Counted from the first letter of the stretch, positions 38,011-51,110 are shown. The stretch is DNA of 64,000 nucleotides from Hyaloscypha bicolor E (GCF_002865645.1 NW_020194521.1:186001-250000); one strand, 5' to 3'. Translations and numbers: made by a program. Notes: generated from the letters alone by a model not told the origin.

Positions 38011-40430
38011 TAAATCTAATTTATTTAATATCTAAAAGATTTCCAGAATTATATATTATTAAATACTTTCGAAAATAATTATTAGATTTAATAATATTTC
38101 TCTTTTCTCTTATAAGGCTTCTAATTAGCTATTTCGTCTATATATAATCTCTAATTAGGAGGTTTATTTGAATATTATAAATAAACTTATAATAGTAATT
38201 TAAATTAAAATCAAGATTTATAAGTATTATAATTAAGCTTTAAACTAGTATAAACTATAAGAATAACTAGTTAAAAAGATAAATAAAGCTTTTAAAAGAT
38301 TTCTAGTTTAGCTAGAAATATATAAAAAGCTTTTTCTTCTTTTTTTCTTCTTTTTTTCTTTTCTTTATATATAATTATTATTTATATTATAAGAACTTTC
38401 TAGAAAGTATTATAATTCGGAATTAAGAGTTTATAAAGTAATTTCTTAATTTCCAAAATCTAGTAATAGAATCTTATATTAAGAATACTATCTAGTAATA
38501 ATAATTAAATAATAGTAAGAAATAAATAATAATAAAACTTATCTAATTTCCAGAATAGTAATCTAATAATAATATTTTCTAAAGGCTATAAATAATAGTT
38601 AAAAGAAAAAAATTAAAGATATATAAAAAATTAAAAATAATAAGCTTTATTTTAGATTAAAAGCTTCTATTATTAGATATTTTCTTTTAGTTCTTTATAA
38701 AAGAAATATATTTTACTTTTTTTTAATTCTAGTAATTCTAGAATATATATAATAATACTAGTAACTTTCTTAATTTTCTAAATATTATTTTACTTATAAT
38801 ATTCTATAATTACTTTCTTTTCCAGTTTTATATCTGTTTTAAAATATTTATTTATAGATATATATTTATTATTAACTTTATTTTTAGAAAAATACTAGAA
38901 TTTATTTCTTTTAATAAATTATTTAAATTAATTTCTAGTATATATTCTTTAAAATATAATATTATTAAGATTTTCTAATATATAATATTCTTTTAGTTAA
39001 TTTATATATCTTATTTTATATAGGCCAAACTAGTAATATAATAGCTTTATATTTCTTAACTTATTTTAATTTATTAATTTAATATTATATATAAGAATTA
39101 GATTCTTTTTAGAAATAGATATTAAATAAATCTAATAAATAGTATTAAATTACTTTTTTCTTCTTAGTATTTTCTATTCTTTTTTTTTCTAGTTTCTTTA
39201 ATATTTTTATTTCTTATTTATATTTATTTTATATATATTTCTATAAATAATATAGTTTTCCTATTATAAACTATATAAAAGAAAATAAATCTAGTTAGTT
39301 TATATATATTAATTTAATTAGTAAATAGAATATATAATAGCAAATTAATCTAAGGCTTCTTTTTATTTATTATAAATATAATAAATATTTAAATAATTAA
39401 TTTATATCTTCTTTTAATTATATTATTTCCTTTAAAGTTATAGGCCAAAATAATAATTCTATTAATTTCTAGTTTATTAAATTCCTAAATTACTATTTCT
39501 TTAAATTCTAATCTATTATTTACTTTAAGCTATTTAAATAAATTATATTTATAAATAATTTCTTTCTAAATAAACTTAGTAATTTTCTTATTAGTTAGAT
39601 TCTTTAAAGATCTAGCTTTAACTTATTCTAAGAAGTTATCTCTAGTAATAATTAGTAGGTTATATCTTTTATAATCTAGTAATTTAATTATATTAATTTT
39701 AAGATAATAGAAAAGAAATATAGCTTTTATTAAATATAAAGCTTCTTTGAATTTTATTTTACTTTTATACTAATAGACTTTATAGGTATTAATATATTTC
39801 TATATATAATTATAGTAATTTTTCTAGTAATAATAGCTAATTATTAAATAAAAAGTATTCTTTCTTTTAATATATCTAATCTTATTATATAATCTTTTAA
39901 TAATAATCTTTTATTTTTAATTATTAATAATAAATTAAAATAAATATATTTTAGATATAACTCTTTATAGTAATTAATTTCTTATATTATAATTTAAAAC
40001 TTCTTTATTTAACTTTTAAAACTTGGCTTTAAATATTTCTTCTAGTTTAGAGAATATTATAAAATATTATATAATATTCTAATATTATTTAAAATAGCTA
40101 TTATTTAAAATAGCTATTATTTAAAAAATCTAATAAAAATATCGGGTTATTAAATAAAATATAAGAATTAGTATTATTATTTACTATTTTACTAAAAGTT
40201 ATATATAAAAGATTATAGCTTTTACTATATAATTTCTAAATATATATTTTTTTTAATATTTCTAATTTATTTCTAAATATAATAAAGCTTTAATTATTAA
40301 TCTCTAGTAACTAGATACTATTATTTAAATATCTAGTAAAGATTTTAGAAATCTAATTCTTTAAAATCTCTTATTATATTAACTATAGCTCTATAGAAAA
40401 CAGATACTATTATATAAACTAGTCTATACG
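38011..40430. other. AT-rich RIP-degraded sequence, no gene
   Basis: A/T-dominated, with stops in all frames and no recognised element ends or protein motifs. It ends abruptly at about 40430, where G+C rises. Confidence 0.55.
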
Positions 40431-40554
40431 GGAATACCAAAATCTGTCTATAAGATATACTCTTCCTACTCTCTTTTAATTTACTCTTTTCTTATAATAG
40501 CCCGCCTATACTATTACTATAAGTACTAGACCCGCCTTATCTCTTTAATATCCC

Positions 40555-41424
40555 TTATTTCTTTAAAATCGAACTCCCTATATATATACTACTAAGAGAG
40601 GAGCCAGATTCCGTAATTAGCTTATACGGAAGACCGCTACTCAATATACAAGTATATCCGGCCCGTTTACGACTTTCCCCTGGATTGAAATTCGAATCGA
40701 ACCCTCTCTTATACCGTATACTACGCCCGTTTACAAGCAGTATACCGTAAGCGGAAGGGGGAGCCGGTTTTATAAGAGAAACGAGCCCGGTAGTTTGTAT
40801 GAGCTCAACGGATAGTAGAGAAGGTATTACAAGTACAGATATAAGGAGAAGAGAGGAGAAAGCGGTAGCTAGAGATATGAGAGCGGTAGGTAAAGGGGGA
40901 GTACGGGACTCTAATATAAGGGGAGATAAAGAGCTTTCAAAAGGGAGAGAAGTATTGCAAGGGCCCGTATCGGCAGTGGGTAGGCTATACGAACCCGCGG
41001 GAGGGTATATGGTAGGCGGGTTTACAAGGGGGGAGGGGGATACGGACGAGGAAGAGAGCTTTGCGGGTTTGCAAAATAGCCGGGAGGTTTTTACGGGTAA
41101 GAGTAATCTGTAAAGAGAAGTAGAGAGCTTTGCGGGTAGGAGTAAGGCTTGGGAGGGCTTGCAAGAGGGGAGAGAGAGCTCTATAAGTAAGAGTAAGGCT
41201 TGGGAGGGCTTGCAAGAGGGGAGGGAGAGCTCTACGAGTGAGAGTGAGGCTTGGGAGGGTCTGCAGGAGGAAAAGGAGAGCTCTGCGGGTAGAAGTAAGA
41301 CTTGGGAGGGTTTGCGGGAGGAAAGGAAGAGCTCTACGGGTAAGAGTAAGGCTTGGGAGGGTTTATAGGAGAAAAGAGAGGGCTTTATAAGTGGAAATAA
41401 GGCTTGGGGGGAAGTTACAGGCAA
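40555..41424 (-). CDS. Uncertain 289-codon repetitive ORF in an unmutated island
   Basis: An uninterrupted minus-strand frame. Its first half is a 17-residue repeat (KPSQALLLPVELSLSS type) encoded by the 51-bp minisatellite. The rest is Ser/Leu/Pro-rich, ending with a non-repetitive segment (GESRKRAGYTCILSSG). No signal peptide, domain or family was recognised. The frame is open partly because the 51-bp unit lacks stops in several frames. The + strand frame (40799 to about 41517) is an alternative coding reading with better-balanced acidic and basic residues but three stops. Either could be the gene, or neither. Confidence 0.25.
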   Translation of the reverse strand: MPVTSPQALFPLIKPSLFSYKPSQALLLPVELFLSSRKPSQVLLLPAELSFSSCRPSQASLSLVELSLPSCKPSQALLLLIELSLPSCKPSQALLLPAKLSTSLYRLLLPVKTSRLFCKPAKLSSSSVSPSPLVNPPTIYPPAGSYSLPTADTGPCNTSLPFESSLSPLILESRTPPLPTALISLATAFSSLLLISVLVIPSLLSVELIQTTGLVSLIKPAPPSAYGILLVNGRSIRYKRGFDSNFNPGESRKRAGYTCILSSGLPYKLITESGSSLSSIYIGSSILKK

Positions 41425-41518
41425 AAGTACGGGTAGTAAGGGGCTTGCGGAAGCTAGTAAGGCTTGGAGGGGCCTATAAGAGAGCCGAGAGAGCTTGCAA
41501 GAGCCCCGGAAAAGCCTA
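40799..41518 (+). pseudogene. Possible broken gene with 17-residue repeats (alternative to the minus ORF)
   Basis: On + one frame runs from ATG 40799 (MSSTDSREGI) through a stop at 41111-41113 into repeats of ESS-(I/T/A)-(S/G)-KSKAWEGLQEGR type. It meets further stops near 41366 and 41480 and ends at 41516-41518. All the stops are TAA/TAG where CAA/CAG would fit, so RIP-like CpA-to-TpA changes would explain them. The charged, repeat-rich protein has no domain I recognise. This reading conflicts with the open minus frame, and the sequence alone does not decide. Confidence 0.3.
41123..41412. repeat. 51-bp minisatellite (five units plus a partial)
   Basis: Units start near 41123, 41174, 41225, 41276 and 41327, with a partial from 41378. 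Each contains GAGAGCTCT-like and GGCTTGGGAGGG-like cores. 51 bp is 17 codons, so the frame is preserved on both strands. Unit divergence is modest and not strongly RIP-like. Confidence 0.85.
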
Positions 41519-41680
41519 TAAAAGTAATACTATTCCTCTTATAATCGAAAAAAGCCTCTTGCAAACTTTGGCCAGTTCTTTATATATAATATATACCAAG
41601 AACGAAATAAGAAAGCAAATCAGGTCTAGTATATAAAGTAAAAAGTTAAATATTTAAATAAAAGCTTTTAAATATTAATT

Positions 41681-41815
41681 AATATAAATAATATAAGTAA
41701 TATAAATAATATAAGTAATATAAATAATATAAATAATATAAGTAATATAAATAATATAAGTAATATAAATAATATAAGTAATATAAATAATATAAATAAT
41801 ATAAATAATATAATT
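41681..41815. repeat. 9-bp microsatellite-like tandem repeat
   Basis: About fifteen tandem copies of AATATAAAT or AATATAAGT (9 bp), alternating at one position. It lies just outside the unmutated island, at the start of the next A/T block. Confidence 0.9.
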
Positions 41816-42306
41816 TTATATTTATATATTAATTAAAGTAAATTTATAAATAATAAATTAATATTTTTTATTTTAATAATAATTAAATTTCTTTTTCTTT
41901 AAATATAAAAGAATTATTTTAATATTTTTAATAATTAATTAAAATATAAATTAATTTTCTTTAGTTTTTTGAACTTATTTATTTTAGTTTTTATTTAAAA
42001 TACTTATATTATTAAAATTTAATAATTAAGAATATTAAGACGTTTTTATATAATTTAAAACTTAAACTCTTTTAATAAATTATTAAAAAAATTAGATTTA
42101 TTATAATTTTTATTTTATTAAATATTTTAATAATAATTAAATTTAAAATTTAAAAGAAATTATATATAAAATATAAATTAAAAAAAATAGTTTTAGCTTA
42201 TTTATAAATAATTTTATATATTTATAAGCTATTTTCTTTCTTATATAATTTATTAAAAGTTTATAAAAAGTTTATTACTAAGAAATATTATTTAGAGCTA
42301 TTCGAA

Positions 42307-42392
42307 ACAAGTTTAGGGCAAAATTATTACTAGCCCCGGAGCTTATATAGGGCCACTAGTAATAATTTTAGTAAAGCGGCCCTAAACTCGTT
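42307..42392. repeat. Imperfect hairpin / terminal inverted repeat pair
   Basis: The left arm (42307-42333: AAGTTTAGGGC then AAAATTATTACTAG) is inverted at 42356-42392 (CTAGTAATAATTTT, then an extra AGTAAAGCG, then GCCCTAAACTCGTT). The ~20-bp loop is GC-richer. It could be two element termini head to head, a foldback fragment or an attenuated TIR. The surrounding DNA is strongly A/T. Confidence 0.7.
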
Positions 42393-42399
42393 ATATTAT

Positions 42400-45300
42400 A
42401 TAACTAAACCAGAACTATTTCTTTTAACTAGACTTTCTATTTAATAAATACTATTCTAATAATATTAAGCTCTATTACTAACTATTTATTAATATTCTTA
42501 TTATTTTCGGTATTATTTTCTTATTATAGATACCTTAATAATTTATTAGTAATAATATATTTAGTTTCTTTAATATACTTAATTTTAAAATTAAATAATT
42601 AAATTTATATTAGCTAGTAAATAACTAGAGTTCTAGAAAGATTTATAGCCGTTTTATTTAGTTATATAACAAGTATATTAGTATCTAGTTTAAGAATAAA
42701 ATAAATCCTATATAGCCAGAATTATATTTTCTATAAATATTTTACTAGTTCTTAATATTTTCTTTTAGTAATATTATATCTCTATTTAGTATTATTTTAG
42801 ATTCTAGACTTATATTATATAATTCTCTTTTTTCTTTTATTATTATATTAATTAAAAGTTCTGTTTTATTTATTTAGGCTCGTATTTATTACTAATATAA
42901 TTATTTTCTAACTTTTTAATAAATTATAATATAATTTATAAAGTATTAGAATAGTAATAAGCTTTTTTTAAAAAATTTATATAACTTATATTTATTTATT
43001 ACTTTAGTTTTATATTATATCTTTTCTTATTAAGTAATAAATAGATTTAGTAATAACTATAAAGCCTTTAATTCAAATATAGTAATAAATAATAATTCTA
43101 ATAAATACCTTATTTTTAGTTATATTATTATAATATTCTTATTTTAAAATCTTAATAATTCCTAAACTTAAAAGGCTTCTTTTAAATATTTTATAAATAA
43201 AGCTAATAATAATTATATTATTATAATAGAACTATAATTTTTCTTTAATACTAGCTCTGGCTTATTTAATTCTATTTAAGGTTATATTTAAATTTTAAAA
43301 ATATTCGAATATAAAATACTAAATATTAGATAAAATAAGCTATTTATTATAATTTATATAAGGTTCTTTAACTCTAATATTATTAATAAATAATATAGTA
43401 ATTTTGGGAAATAAATTCTTTAGAATAATTACAATAATCTATACAAACTATATAATAGAATTAATAATTCCCTAAAATAATATAATTATTCTTAATAGTT
43501 TTAGAGATATTATAAAAGTAGTTAAATTTTTATTATAAGTTAATTATATTTGAAAAAGAAATTAATTAAAGAAATATAAATATATTTAGTAAATTTCTCC
43601 GAGATTTTATTAATAAATAAAAATAAGTTAGTATTTTATAAAATTACTAAATTTATTTTTATAATAATATTAATTAATTAGTAAGTTCTAGTAATTTTTT
43701 TATAATTAAAAACTATAAATTTCGATAAAATCTATTATATTTCTTAAGAACTTTATAATCTAGATATTTTAATAGTATTTTTATTATTACTAGTATTAGA
43801 ACTTTAAAATATAGGAAATTCTTCTTTTATTAGGCCTTATACTTAATAGTTTTAATTAGAATAAATAAACTAATATTTTTATAAACTTTCCCTACTTCTT
43901 TCTAATTAAATATAATTATATTTTTTTAATTAATTATTAATTCTCGGAATATTACTAGTTTTTTTTTCTAGAACTAGTTACTAATATCTAATTATTTAAG
44001 ATATTCTAGAATAAGTTATAAATCTTTTAAAATAGTTCTTATATTTTCTAATATATTTTTATAAATATTTTCTAGTTTTAGATCTTTTAAACTAGTTTAA
44101 ATATTTATTAGAGTCTTTTCTAGTTCTATTATTAGTATTTATTAATTAAATCTTTTTATTCTTTATTTTATATATTTCTATAACTAGAAATAAACTATAA
44201 TTCTTTTTTTTTTTAAGTATTATAGCTATTTTTTCTAGTATTCTTTTTATCTAATTTCCGAATTTATAACTTTTCTATTTAGCTTCTTTTTATTTAAATA
44301 TAGAAAGTACTTTTTTATCTAATTTCTTAATATATTTTTCTTAAGTTCTTATATATTCTAGAATTCTTTCTAGTTTTAGGTTTTATATTTCTTAATTTCA
44401 GAAATATATTTCTTTATTATTAGGAAATATTATTTTATTTCTTTTTTAGAAATATTTTTATTTAATATCTTTTTTATTTCTTTTTCTATTAAATCCGGAA
44501 TTACTTTTAATAATACTCTAATTAAAGCCTTTTTTACTTTGGTTTTCTTAAAAATATTATTAATTTTCTAAACTTCTAAACCTAAAATAATAGAATTAGT
44601 AAGAAATTCTAGTATTTTTCTATTTTCTCTAATATTACTACTAGTTATAATACTAGATTCTATTTTTCCTTTTTATTTTTAGTTTCTTATTCTATATTAC
44701 TTAATTTCTTAATTCTAAAAGTTTAATATTTTTAAACTATTACTTTTTTTTATTTTCCGGTATTCTTTAAAAATAAAATAATTATAATAGTATAAATATT
44801 CTAGTTATTTTTAGGATTAAAAAACCTTTTATCTTATAAATTATTATTTTTATATATAATATTTATTTTTATTTTTACTAAGAATAATTAACTAAATAAA
44901 TTTTTTAGAATTTCTTTAACTAAAAAGAATATATCTTTATTGCCTATTCTATTTATAATTTTAGTTCTAAGCTTTATTATTTCTATAAATCCAAATTTAG
45001 TTCTAGTAATAATAGATATTTAATAATCTATAGTATTATATACTACTTTACTAATATTTCTAGAACTTTTTTTTAAAAAGAATATTAATTTTAGCTCTAA
45101 TATTAATTATTTCTTTATATTTAATATTTCCTTAAAGTTTTTAAAATATAAATTAGAGATATAGAAATTATATAATATATTTATAAGCTAGTAATATTCG
45201 AATATTAATACTATTATTTTCAAATTAAATAATTCTATTAATATTAGATATCTAAGCTAGTATTTCTAATTCTTTAAATATTTTATTTATTATATAAGCT

Positions 45301-48300
45301 ATAGCTACTAATTTTATAAATTTTCTAGTATTTCTAACTATATTTAATATAATAGTATTTCTTATTTATAAAATAGTAAAATAGAAAATATTATTCTTAA
45401 TTTATTAGTTCTAAAATATAATAATTAGATCTAGTATTTTTAAAATATTAATAAATATTCTTATTTTTTTCTAAGTTTTTAAAAGTAAAATAATTACTTT
45501 TTTTAGTAATTTTATTAAAATATTATTAATTTTAGGAATCTTATATTTATTATAATTAAGAATATACTAGATTTCTAATTTGTTCTATTTATTTCCGGAA
45601 GTATTAATATTTATATTCTTAGCTAGGCTATTTATTTATTATTTCTTAAAATAGTATTTTTCTAGTCTTTTATATAAAATAGCTTTTCTTTTATTCTAGC
45701 TTGTTTTTAGAAAACCTTTTTAGCTATTTCTATTTCTTTTTCTTTTCTTTTTAATAAGAAACCTATTATAATATTAATAGAAATACTATTTATAGCTAAA
45801 TTTTAATATTATTTATTAATTCTAGAATCTAAAGTATTAGTAATTCTAATATAATTTCCTCTAAAATAAGGTAGTTATTTAGATTCCCTAGATATAACTT
45901 ATTTACTTTTATATATAGATTCTAATTAGCTAGTTTTCTTTTCTTTTTCTTATTTAATAAACTAGGTATTTCCTATTAATCTCTAAATACTTTTAAATTA
46001 AATATTTAAGTTATAATTAAATTCTCTTTTTTAAACTTAGGAAATAATTTAGTTAAACTACTAGTATTTATTAATAAGGAAAAAGAAAATACTTTTTTAT
46101 TTAGACTAAAATAGCTCTTTATATTATCTTTTATTAAATTAATAAATATATTTATAATTTATAAGCTTTTTTATTAGTAAATAATAGAACTAAAAAATAT
46201 AAATATATTCTAGATTAATATTATTATTTTTATTTCTATTATAATATCTATAATAAATTTATTCTTTTAGTTCTAGATCTATATTATAGGCTATACTAAC
46301 TTAAGTAATATTCTCTAATTATATTTGAAACTAACTTTCTCTAGAATATAATTATCTAGATTTTTTATTTATTCTAGTTTAATTATTATAACTATTATAG
46401 TATTTTCTATATTCTTTATTATAACTTCTAGTATATTTTTTCTAAAAACCCGAATTATATTTACTAGGCTATTAATACTATTATATTTATTATAGCTAGT
46501 TAGATTATATAAATAGGCTTTAGATATTTTTCTGATTTATAATAATAGCTATATTAAGCTATTTCTATAAGTTCTCTTAAATTATAATAATAATAAATAG
46601 TTTTTCTAGATTTCTTATTAGCTAGTTAATATTATTTCTTTTAAATTTATTACTTTTAATAAATTTTATATAATTAGCTATAAGCTAGATTCTTTTTTTT
46701 TTATATTTATAATAGCTTTAAGAAATATAATAGGAAAAACTAGTAAAGAATAATTATTTTCTAATTTAAAAACTATATTATAAACTATTATATCTAAATA
46801 TATCTAGATTATTAGTAATATTAAAATAGTATTTCTTTTCTTTATACTAATAAAATATTACTATTTTCTTATATATTTTATTATATGTTTTATTATATTT
46901 ATAAATAAAAATATTTATAAATTTAAAGTTTATATTTTTAAAAATATAATTTCTTACTAGAATAAATAATTCCCTTATAAATTCTCGATACTAAGTAATT
47001 TTATTTATTTCTTTCTTTTTTAGTAACTTTTTTAATATTTTATTAAATATATTAATATAAGACTTAAAAGAAATTCCTTTATTTTAGACTTATATAATAA
47101 TTTAATTAAGAAAGTTATAACTAATTTTAAGTATTTCCTAGTTATATTCTCGGAATTTCTTTAATAAGGCCTTAAAGAATTTAGTTTTCTAGTAATTTCC
47201 TGGATTATTAATATAGTATTTTAGTATAGCTTTAATCTAATTCTTATAAATAAGAGAAATATAATAGATAATTCTCTTTTTCTTAATATTATTAGAAATA
47301 TAATAATTCTTATATATATTTATATACTATTTCAAGAATATAGAAATATTACTTTCCTGAAATTTTAATATTCTAGAAACTTCTATAAATAATAGATTTA
47401 AACCTAATACTAATATATACTTATTTTTAATTATACTAATTTTAATAATTTCTTTTATAATTAATTATAAAGTTTTTTATATCTAAAACTTCTATTAATA
47501 AGATTTTTAAAAGACTAACTTTTTATTTAAATATATCTTTTAATTTAGAAACCGGAATTTAAGAGGAACTAGTTAATAATAATAAATATAATTTAGATAT
47601 AAGTTTTAATATTAGTAATAATAAAATAATAGCTTTTCTAGTTTTATTTCTATTACTTATATTTTTTCTTCTATTTTATTAGCTTAATACCTATAATATT
47701 TTCTTTTAATTTTACTAAATTAGATATATTTAATAATATTATTAAAAGTAATAATAAAAATAATAAATATAATTTTACTAATTTTTCTTACTTTTCTAAA
47801 AAAAAAAATCTTTTTTTTATTTAGTATTCTTTTGTTTTTCTAAAAGCTTTTCTAAATTATTTATATAATTTCTTATTTCTAATTTCTTTTTAATTTTTAT
47901 TTCTAATTCTTATTAATTATTTTATTTAAAATTAAGAATATTTTTTCTTTTAGATATCTTTTCCGAATTTAAAAATAAACTTTTTTACTAAAACTAAAAC
48001 TATTTTTATTCTAGTCTTTATTATAACTAAAAATAATATATAAATTAATAATATAACTTTATTTCCGAATATTAAAGTCAATTTCTAACTAAGATCTAAT
48101 TTATATTATCTTAATATAATATTTCTTATTTTATTTCTTATTTTATTTCTTCTATTTCTTTTCTTTCTATAATTAGCTTTTATTTTTATTATTTTTATAT
48201 ATTATACTAGTAATTATATCTTATAACTAACTTATATTTAAATTACTAGATATATTAGAAATTAATATAAGATATTAAGATTAATATTTATATATTCTTA

Positions 48301-48329
48301 ATATTTTGGTTTTAGATTTAAGATATTAT
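42400..48329. other. AT-rich RIP-degraded relic, possible retroelement gag on minus
   Basis: About 6 kb of A/T-dominated DNA with no open gene. On the minus strand, about 47330-46870 reads as a fairly continuous frame with mainly Gln-type stops (FFKALLKKFREYNQEILKIS and FINIFIYKYNKTYNK segments). It is compatible in composition with a retroelement capsid but lacks a diagnostic motif. No LTRs were found. The text differs from Gypsy copies 1-3 and element X. Confidence 0.4.
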
Positions 48330-48334
48330 AATAG

Positions 48335-48556
48335 TATGGTGGGGATTTTATCCCCTGGTCACGTGGTTCTGTTATATGACCTCCGGACTTCCGTATAGTC
48401 CGCAGTCCGCTTATATTACCCCTCTCTCTTTCTTAGTTCTTAGAAAAACAACCAACCTTTACTCTCTAATTCCACGTCTCACTCGTACGCTGTGATCCCA
48501 TGCTGTGGAAGCCCATTCTACTGTCTATATTACTCCGTATTTTATATCCCCATTAT
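48335..48556 (+). repeat. Left LTR of the LARD-like element
   Basis: 222 bp, matching 51315-51536. Contains GGGGATTTTATCCCC (a short palindrome) and GGTCACGTGG near the start. A primer-binding site would be expected just after 48556; GCGACCCAGGGA (48561-48572) is the nearest candidate, unverified. Confidence 0.85.
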
Positions 48557-48639
48557 ATTAGCGACCCAGGGAAGATTCTATTCTGGAGTTCTATCCTCAT
48601 ATATCTCCCTTGTAGTCGTGGGATTACATTCAATTCGCT

Positions 48640-49480
48640 TTAATTACGTTATTCGTATAACGACGACAACCTCTCCTGTTTAGTTCAAGACTTTCTCTTA
48701 TTAGTCCTTTTACGACTACCATTAAGCGTACTAAGCTTTAGCTAATTCTACGGACGCCGCAATCTCGTCTTCTGCTTCTCTGTTTTCTGCCAAGCTTTTA
48801 GCTTTACGGTTCAGCCCTAATTACATTAATTCCTCTCCTCTCTGATTCTCTGTTCTCCTTGCCAAGCTTTACGATTCAGCCCCAATTACATTAATTTCGT
48901 ACGATATCGTCGTCCTTTATTGGTTCAAGACTCTCCTCTTACGACTGAATTATAACTACTTTGCATTCGCTTCAATTTTTACTAATTCTACCGGCTATAT
49001 AGTCTTCTTTACTTCTCCGTTCTCTCCTGCCAAGCTTTACGATTCAGTCTTAATTATATTAATTTCGTATGATAATAACGTCCTTTATTGGTTCAAGGCC
49101 CTCCTCTTACGGCTGCTTTATAACTGCTTTGCACTTGCTTCGAATTTCCGCTAGTTCTACAGACAATATAATCTCGTCTTCTGCTTCTCTCTTACCAGAT
49201 ATTACGATTCAGGCTTCAATTGCGTTATTCGTATGACGATAATAACCTGTCCTATTTGGTTCAAGACTCTCTCTTTTACTTACTTTTACGACTACCTGCA
49301 AGCGTACCGCATTTTCCGCTAATTCTACGGACGCCGCAATCTCGTCTTCTCTTCTCTTTGCCTCTCCGTTCTTTACCAAGCTTTTAGCTTTAGGATTCAG
49401 CCCCAATTACATCGATTCGTACGAGAATAAGGTCCTTCTTTAGCTCAAGACTCTTCTCTTGCGCCCGAATTACGACTACT
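48640..49480 (+). repeat. Diverged ~200-240-bp tandem repeats in the LARD-like interior
   Basis: Four to five diverged units share an ordered set of words: GGTTCAAGACTCTC, TTTTACGACTAC, GCTAATTCTACGGACGCCGC, TCGTCTTCTGCTTCTC, CCAAGCTTTTAGCTTTA and GATTCAGCCCCAATTAC. The units vary in length because of internal deletions. No coding signal is evident. Confidence 0.75.
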
Positions 49481-49884
49481 TTATAACCTATGGCAATTTC
49501 CATCGATTTTACCGATTTCGCAATATCTACTTTTCCTGTCGACTTCGGCTCTCCCCCTTTATTTATAAAGCTGGACGCTTTACAACTCTCTTATACTTAC
49601 TTTTAGTATATCGACGAGCTCGTATAATATAGAGATCCTTCTAATTCTGATATCCAAAGCTTGCTTGCTTATTACAAAGAGCTACTTTGGCAGGAGCTCA
49701 ATTATATATGCCTTAGAATCGTATCTTTTATAATTCTTTCCCCTCCTTTGCATCTCTCTCCTAATTAGCCATATAATGTCAAGAGCCCTCCTTCGCCTTT
49801 ACCTTCGCCTTTAGCTTCTCCTGCTATGCAATTACAAGAGTATAAGTCTCCATTTCAGGCAGACGAAGACGACGAGATACCGGT

Positions 49885-50427
49885 ATGGGTTGGTCAAGTG
49901 GTGGCATATATGGTATGCAAAGCTGGGGCTATATAGTGGGCATAGGTGGATATAATTCTCTCCCGATTCCTTCGTCTTTTACGTACGATTTCGGCGATTC
50001 CCGATACTCCTTTACCGCCTCCTTATTCGATTCCAAGTCCAGTAATTTCTGTAGTTACTATAGTAGTTATAGAGGTTCCGGGCACACACTTCACTTTACG
50101 CTTCCCTCTTCGATTTACGGTTCCCTTCTCCGATTTATGAACCCCCCTTTTATTCGATTCCCCTTTATACTTTCGGCTTCCGATTCTCTCCCCTTTTATG
50201 TACGATTTCGGCAGTTCCCGACACTCCTTTACTCCCTCTTATTCGATTCCAAGTCCAGTGATTCCTGTGGTTACTATGGCAGTTACAGAGGTTCCTGGCA
50301 CACACTTTACTTTACGGTCCCCTCCTTCGATTTACGGTTCCCTCTTTCGATTTACGGTTCCCTCTTCCGATTTTCGAACCTCCCCCTACCTCCTTCAAGA
50401 CCAGTAATGCCTGTATTACGGCAGTAA
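49885..50427 (+). other. 180-codon open frame in the LARD-like interior, probably non-coding or gag remnant
   Basis: The frame is open but made of a ~220-bp direct repeat (about 49975-50115 and 50195-50340). An overlapping frame just upstream (from about 49820, including QEYKSPFQADEDDEIPVWVG) looks more protein-like, but runs into a stop near 49934. A gag remnant is possible. Composition (Ser/Tyr/Phe-rich) and repeat origin argue against a host gene. Confidence 0.3.
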
Positions 50428-50519
50428 TAGCAGAGGTACTGGCATATATATTTCGTACGATTTTAGGTGCCTCAGTAGGTGCTTTTAGTAGGCGCTTTGA
50501 GTGGTGCTATGGGCCCGAT

Positions 50520-51110
50520 TTCTACGATACGGCAGAGAGAGTATTTCCTTGTACTTTGGGCACGTTTAGTATCAAAGAGCGTCTACTAGTGCTCTGGTAC
50601 GATTCATACGATGCGGCAGAGAGAGTATTTCCTTGTGCTTTGGGCACGTTTAGTATCAAAAGAGAGAGTATTTCCTTGTCTCTGGGTACGTTTAGCGTCA
50701 AAGAGAGAGTTTCCTTGTACTTTGGGTACGATTTAGCGTCAAAGAGAGAGTGTATTTACTAGTACTTTAGTGCGATTCGTACGATACGGCAGAGAGAGTA
50801 TTTCCTTGTATTTTGGGTACGCTTAGTATTAAAGAGAGTATTTCCTTATACTTCGGGTATGCTTAGTATCAGAGAGAGTATTTCCTTGTACTTTGGGTAC
50901 GTTTAGTATTAAAGAGAGTTTACTAGTACTCCGGTACGATTCGTACGATGCGGCAGAGAGAGTGTTTCCTTGTGCTTCGGGTATGATTTAGTATCAAAGA
51001 GAGTATTTCCTTGTACTTTGGGTACGTTTAGTATTAAAGAAAGTATTTCCTTGTACCTTGGGTATACTTAGTATTAAAGAGAGAGTTTACGTATACTATA
51101 GGCACGATTC
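50520..51110 (+). repeat. ~40-bp minisatellite in the LARD-like interior
   Basis: Many imperfect copies of AGAGAGTATTTCCTTGTACT followed by TTGGGTACGTTTAGTATCAA, interspersed with GTACGATTCGTACGATGCGG segments. Unit length varies around 40 bp. Copies differ by transitions and small indels. Confidence 0.85.

Noticed and set aside
40620..40700. A T-loop-like GGTTCGATTC in the reverse strand, considered as a tRNA
   Set aside because: No acceptor stem, D-arm or anticodon arm could be paired around it.
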